Shown here one piece after another: positions 58,650 to 64,000 of a stretch of 64,000 nt of DNA (its first letter is position 1; each line of letters starts with the position of its first letter). A program made the position numbers and the translations under genes. Where the stretch lies: the NCBI GenBank assembly GCA_027924585.1, contig BSBM01000047.1, positions 20,089,501 through 20,153,500 of the forward strand. The letters run 5' to 3'. This DNA comes from Larix kaempferi. Taxonomy: Eukaryota > Streptophyta > Pinopsida > Pinales > Pinaceae. The notes beneath the pieces were generated by a model, which did no database searches, was not told the DNA's origin, and saw only the letters and a list, made by a program, of their open reading frames with translations.

Positions 58650-61600
58650 TTACCAGATGGGATCCTGCCAACCTTGCGTGGAGGAGTAATGTAACTCATT
58701 GATGCTACATTCCACTCCTTTGTTGGCTAGTTTTTCGACCACCTTGTTAGCCTTTATTATGACGTGGGTGGGGACAAGAGCCAACTGGTTACTGAGCAGA
58801 AGAGAGAGAGTTTCCAGCAGGCCTAGAAGCCACCAGTTGGGTGACATTTTCTCTGTCGACGATCCTTGGAGTAATTTGGAGAAAATCCTGTGCACCACTA
58901 AGGAGTCTCCTTCCACAACAAATTGTGTTATGTTCAATTGGATGGGAAACTTGATGTCACGTATTAGAGCCCATAATTTTTCCACGTTGTTAGTGTTTGA
59001 GCCAATGCTGCTCGCTAGGATGTGGAGGATTTCACCTTGGTCATTCCTGTAGATGACACCATAGCCAACTGATCCGGGGTTCCCTTTGGAGGATCCATCG
59101 TAGTTCATTTTCACAAAACCCTGGGGGGAGCTAGACCAAGTCGTGGGGATGGATGGTGGCCGAAAGTATTGGACTGCATGGGAGCCAACCTAAGAAAAAG
59201 GGAAAATTCCCCAATTTGCTATAATTTGATTTTCCGCTCCTTCACCCGAGAGCTCCTCTTGAGACCAAGATTTGATTATGATCGATTCTAAGACATAGGA
59301 TTTAATGGTGTTCCAGACATTGGTCCATGATAACTACTGGGAGAGAAAAATTCTCCAATTTCGTTCCCTCCAAATATTCCATAGAACAAATCCTGGAAGA
59401 AGTTGCCATATCCTGTTCATGATTGGATTCTTGAACGCATTGATTCTCTAGTTGGTGATGGTGGTGGTGATACTAACTTTATTTATGTCTGTGGTTCTCA
59501 TTATTTGAGCGAGTTGGTCCTAGATTAGAGAGATGAACTTACAATGATTGATCATGTGTTCAATGGTTTCTTCTTGACTATTGCAGAGACTGTAGGTCGA
59601 AGGGCTAACAAAGTGGCGTCGCTTCAAGTTATCTCAGGTAAGAATGCAATTATGCATAACTTGCCACAAGAATATGTTGACTTTGGGCCAAATATTGAGG
59701 GTCCAAATGTGGTTCCAGGCTTCCAGTACTTGAGTGGGTCCAGTGTTTGCATGTATAGGGTAGGGCTCCTTGATGGTAAAAGTTCCCTTGGACGAGTGCC
59801 CCCAACGCAAAATGACAGGTTCGTCCTTGCATCTGATCCTTCTTTTAGATAATTCCTCTTTCCAATTCTCAATGTCCATATGTTGCGGAATATTGAGTTG
59901 TGTCTGAGTAGCCTTCCAATCTCTCCATCCCTTAAGCATAGAGTTAGCCGCCCAATAGTTGACCACCTTATACAAGCCCAACTGCATGGAGTATCGCTGC
60001 AGCTCCTCTAGATGTTGATTTCCGTTTAAAGGAGGGAGTTGTTGCCATGATTCCTGCAAGAAGTTTGTTGTTAAACCATTTCGAATTTCCCAGAAGGCAT
60101 GATCTTGGATGAGCTTTATGTTGCTCCAGGCCGCATTCCAAATAGTTGAGCACAATTGTTGCTCATTCCACTGTATGAGCTCTTCCTCACTGGCTCTTGG
60201 AGCATATTTTTGCCTATAGAGTTTGGTCCATACCTCCTTTGGGTTATTCAACCACCTCCACCAAATTTTGGCTCCAAGGACTTCATTCAGAGTTTGAGGA
60301 TCTCTTAAATTGAGACTGCCTTTTAGCGTAGGCTTGCACAATTTTGTCCAATTCAACAAAGTCCACTTCTTTCCCTCTTTTGTACCTTGCCACATAAATT
60401 TTCTTTTTATAGATATGATATTTTTGAGGATAATTTTTGGAGCAGCTTGGGATGATAAGATGTAGATATGGATGGCTTGGAGAACGACCTTTAGGAGGAT
60501 TAATCGTCTTGCTGGAGTTAGGGATTTGAAGGTCCAAGAAGAGAGGCACCGATTAAGAGAGATGAGAATATCTTCTTGGTTGCATTTTCAGAGGAGATTT
60601 CCTGAGAGAGGGATGCCCAGGTGTTTGGAAGGAAGGGATCTCTTTTGAAAGTCCAAAACTCTTGAAATGTTCAATTGAATTGCTCTAGGGGTGTTGAAAA
60701 AGAAGATTTGAGATTTATCTGGATTGATGGAGGTTCCTGAGGCTGCACTGGAATCCTCTAGAATGGACTTAATTGCTTTGGCATCCATGAATGTCAGGAT
60801 GCCCATCATCATGGTGTCATCCATGAACCAATTATGGAAGATTAGGGGGTCAATGCCATGGATGGGAATCCCATGTAGGGAGCCATCAGTGATAGCCGCT
60901 TTGATTGATCTGTTGAGGCCCTCTGCCATGATGACAAAGAGGAATGGAGAGAGAGGATCACCCTACTAGATGCCTCTTGAGGGCTTGAAAGGAGCCGCAG
61001 GTGACCCATTGATGAGAATAGAGAAGAAAGTCAAGGACGTGAGGTTTATGATCTAGGAGATCCAATCCTCATCGAAGCCAAAATCTCTCAATGTTTTCCT
61101 CATGTATTGATAGCTAATTTTATCAAAAGCCTTTGAGAGGTCAAGTTTGATAAGCATACCTTGCCTTCTGATGGATTTGAGGGAATGAGTTACTACATGG
61201 ACAAGGAGAATGTTGTCCATGATCTACCGTCCTTCAACATATCTCGTTTATTCAGGCGAGATGATGTGAGGGAGGATAGACTTCACTCTGTCAGCAATAA
61301 CTTTGGTTATGAGCTTGTGAATGACATTGAAGAGTGCAATGGGTCAGAAGTTCTTTGGCTTTGAGACTCGCTCCTCCTTAGGGATTATAGTTAGAAAAGT
61401 AGCATTAAATGATGAGAGAACCTTCCCTGAAATTCGAGAGTCCTCAATAATTTTCCAAACCTCCCGTATGAAATCCTAGCAGTCGTGGAAAAAATCCGTT
61501 GTGAATCCATTCGGTCCCATAGCTTTTCCATTTTTCATATCTTGGACAACAATATCAACTTCCTCTCGAGCGATAGGTCTCATTAGGGCATCATTTTGCT

Positions 61601-62915
61601 CCTCCAAGACCAGAGCAGGGATATGTCTAACAATTTTATCAATAACCATAGACTGATTCATCACTGATTCATAAATAATATCCCTGTAGTAATGGTTGAG
61701 TTCGCTTTCGATATCCTCATGACTGGTGAGTGTGTTGCCTTGATCGTCTTTCAGGCTTTTGATCCGATTGATTTGTCTTCGATGGATCATTGATTGATGA
61801 AAGAATTTCAAATTATTCTCTCCCTCTTTGAGCCATTGAACTCAAGATTTTTGTCTCCAAAGGATTTCCTTATGAGCGTACCTTTCCTCATGCTGTTGCT
61901 TTACCTAGGTCTCCTCATACTTAAGCTGATCCATCTGACCTTGCTGCATGCAAATGGTTTGAATTTCTTGGAGGCGGTTCTCCAGTAATCTCAGAGTCTG
62001 GAAAATGTTGCCGAAATTGTTTTTGTTCCAGTCTTTTGGATTTTGTTTTAGGACCTTGAGTTTTTGTTGAAACTTGTACATAAGCATGCCTTGGGGGATA
62101 TATATTTTCGTCCACCATTGCTTGATTTTCCCCTCGAAGTCAGGGTGTGAGAGCTAAAAATTTTTGAACCTAAAAGGTCTGTGTTAAGGGACTCCAGCCA
62201 CAACAATCCATAACTAAATTGGTTAGTGATCAGAACCCGCGATTGACAAAATCAAGGACTTGAGAGAGAGGCCTTCCAGCATTAGGGGTTCAGAGATCAT
62301 GAGGAATCTGTTAAGTCGGTAGGCCACATTTTGATGGCCAGATCTTCGGTTGGTCCAAGTCAAGCCTCTATCTGCTAGTTCAATATCAACCAGGTGAAGA
62401 TGGTCGACAGTGTTCTGGAAGAGTCGGTTGTCCTCTTCCAGTCTGCGAATGCCTCCCCGTTTTTCTTCCAAAGTCAAGATGACATTGAAATCTCCTCCTA
62501 TTATCCATCTATCATGATGTATATTTTGATTCAGTCTATCCAAGTTGTTTAGAAAAGCAACTTTGTGCTATGGAATGGATGACCCATAGACATTTATTAT
62601 GAAGAAGTCTTTATTTGAACCAATCATCTGTGCCTTGGCCGTAAGTGACCAAGTAGTAGAGAATAGTTGTTCTACGATAACAAAGGTCGGTTTCCAAAGG
62701 GTGGCTAGGTCGCCAGCAGTACCACGTGCATCAATATTGGTATGATTACTCTGCCACCAGGAGGTTGACAGTATGGATTTTGCTTCCTGCCCAACACACT
62801 TGGTTTCTTGGAGAAATAAAATGTCTGGTTTACCCGCCATAATTCGGTATCGTAGGAGCCTTTGATTACGCCTACCGTTCAACTCTCTAATGTTCCACAA
62901 AATGACCTTCATCAT
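58650..62915 (-). pseudogene. L-8 ORF2: endonuclease, RT, zf-RVT, RNase H
   Basis: ATGs at 62915 and 62912 open MKVILWNIRELNGRRNQR, with LFLQETKC, GGDFNVILTLEEKRGG and AGSDH through 62223. RT fingers are near 61560-61290 (MGPNGFTTDFF, FNATFLTIIPKE). The palm follows with MLIKLDLSKAFDK, QGDPLSPFLFV and FMDDTMMM in place of FADD (to about 60830). The thumb and connection run 60600-59900 (LTPARRLILLKVVLQAI). The zf-RVT region is 59710-59540. RNase H (59114-58650) has MNYDGSSKGNPGS, NNVEKLWAL and VEGDSLVV, but the last acidic position reads KVVEKLAN (E for D). Stops and frameshifts are scattered. Confidence 0.88.
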
Positions 62916-64000
62916 TAAGAACGGTTGGGGAGGGGTTGATAACTATCCGTTATCAAATTGGTTTGTCCAAAGTTCACCATATCGCTACCAACTTCTTGAA
63001 TTAGCTGCTGCGTTGGCTTCCTTCCTGGCTTCTTTTTTCCTTCATGCCTCTTCGACCGTCTTTGAATGGATCTCTGATTATGCCTAAGGGTTTTGCAGAT
63101 CTAACGGCTGCACCCGCAGATGAGTTCATGAAGAATTTATGGACCTTTCTTAGTTGATCAATAGGTATGGAATACATGTCCTTTTTTCTAAATGCTTGTT
63201 CTAAATTGTCTAAATCAACTCCCTCCATATCTATCTCATCAATTTCCATAACATTATCCCCTTGCGTGGCTTGGGGGCCATTTTGTGGACTAGGAGGGCT
63301 CAGAGGATTTGTCTCCGTAGTCTTACCTTTATCCTTGCTTGGGTTCTTGGGGGGGATTGGCTGTAGTTGGGTTTTCCTTGGGCATCCATGGTTTGATCCC
63401 CCTGGTCTTCCTGTTGTGAGAGAGTTTCAAAGGAATTGTTGGTGGGTGGTGTAATATGATCAGAGATAGGTTGTTTTTGAGGATTCTTTTCTTTTTGATT
63501 GTGGATCTAGGTGAAACCTTCAGTGTGATTAGCATGGGGGTTCAGGGGAGTGGGTGTGGATTTGGCATTCAGGGGACATTAATGAAAAAGGTGACCATGA
63601 ACATGGGATTTTCTGCAATGGAAAGGGATGTGTTCATAATCAAGGGTTTGCTCCCATTCTTCATCTTGACAATCTAGACAAATAGATCCAGGGAGGGGAT
63701 TGGCTATGTTCATATAGATTCATATTTGGGCATAGGAAGTGTATCTCCTTCTCTTGGTAGCATTCACAATTTTGACAAAGCGCCCTAAGGTACTGCCTAT
63801 GCCTTCTAGGATCTTCTCTAGCCAGAATTCTCGTGGGAGCGAGTAGAGCTTGATCCAAATCGGGCATGGGAAAAATCTTCCTTGTCTAGGTTGAACTTCT
63901 CGACCCATTATTTCAGGAATAACCCAACCGAATTGAAAAATTAAGGGCCATTCTCAAAAACCTTGTTTTTGTCCTCTAGGTGATGAAAAATAACAATGAA
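62915..64000 (-). pseudogene. L-8 ORF1 (partial): DUF4283-like protein
   Basis: The window end removes the N-terminus. 63908-63661 carries the DUF4283 C-terminal half (FFPCPIWIKLYSLPREFWL, ILEGIGSTLGRFVKIVNAT) and DCQDEEWEQTLDYEHIPF. A knuckle-like CRKSHVHGHLFH is left near 63600. The tail includes MEIDEIDMEGVDLDNLEQAF and VHKFFMNSSAGAAVRSAKP, and a lysine-rich end near 63010. A TAA overlaps the ORF2 ATG (TAATG at 62917-62913). Frame changes are present. Confidence 0.7.

Larger units (their letters stand above)
57248..64000 (-). mobile_element. LINE L-8, 5' end beyond the window
   Basis: A minus-strand LINE whose 3' end is TATATAGTTTTCTTACTTT followed by an 8-base A-run at 57255-57248. It carries an extra 3' ORF (58102 to about 57590), ORF2 (62915-58650) and most of ORF1 (64000-62915). 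The window end cuts the N-terminus of ORF1. The distance from RNase H to the 3' end is about 1.4 kb, much longer than in L-1, L-3, L-6 or L-7. Confidence 0.85.

Overview
This window looks like nuclear DNA from a land plant with a large, repeat-filled genome. A gymnosperm such as a conifer is my best guess, but that is inference: no host gene is present to settle it. The base is the mix of elements. There are at least eight L1-type LINEs of the plant kind (apurinic-type endonuclease, reverse transcriptase, zf-RVT zinc-binding domain, C-terminal RNase H). There are also Ty1/copia and other LTR elements primed by initiator tRNA-Met, and a CACTA-type DNA transposase. Almost every coding region is broken by stops or frameshifts. 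I found no intact host gene, rRNA gene, tRNA gene or CRISPR array.

Layout, left to right. 1-2947 is the 5' end of a minus-strand LTR element (LTR 2342-2947, perfect primer binding site) whose visible internal part is non-coding. 3706-6318 is a minus-strand non-autonomous LTR element (LTR-A) coding for a retropepsin-like plus coiled-coil protein. About 6319-12590 is minus-strand LINE L-1. About 14820-18125 is a plus-strand CACTA TNP2-like transposase pseudogene. About 19060-23743 is plus-strand LINE L-2, with most of its RT deleted. About 24180-25250 is a decayed minus-strand proline-rich gene with a 120-bp higher-order repeat. 25378-27590 is a shrunken Ty1/copia element. 27712-33976 is minus-strand LINE L-3 with clear target-site duplications. 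37464-39211 is 5'-truncated minus-strand LINE L-4, with a perfect 19-bp duplication and an extra ORF after RNase H. About 40073-42410 is 5'-truncated minus-strand LINE L-5. 43975-55963 is a nest: LTR-B (minus), split by LINE L-6 (minus, 44212-54006), itself split by LINE L-7 (plus, 44941-47885). About 57248-64000 is minus-strand LINE L-8, cut by the window end. Both LTR-B and L-3 landed in copies of a roughly 0.5-kb repeat (R).

The LINEs follow one plan. ORF1 has a DUF4283-like domain, usually a CCHC-like knuckle, and a basic tail. ORF2 has endonuclease, RT, zf-RVT and RNase H. Where the ORF1/ORF2 junction survives, the ORF1 stop usually overlaps the ORF2 start (TAATG or TGATG), as expected for termination-reinitiation. 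Two 3'-end types occur. One ends in a T-run/A-run hairpin (L-2, L-5, L-6, L-7). The other ends in a GTTTTTGT-like box plus poly(A) (L-1, L-3, L-4, loosely L-8). L-4 and L-8 also carry a further ORF downstream of RNase H, which I consider the least familiar coding signal here, together with the LTR-A/LTR-B coiled-coil protein.
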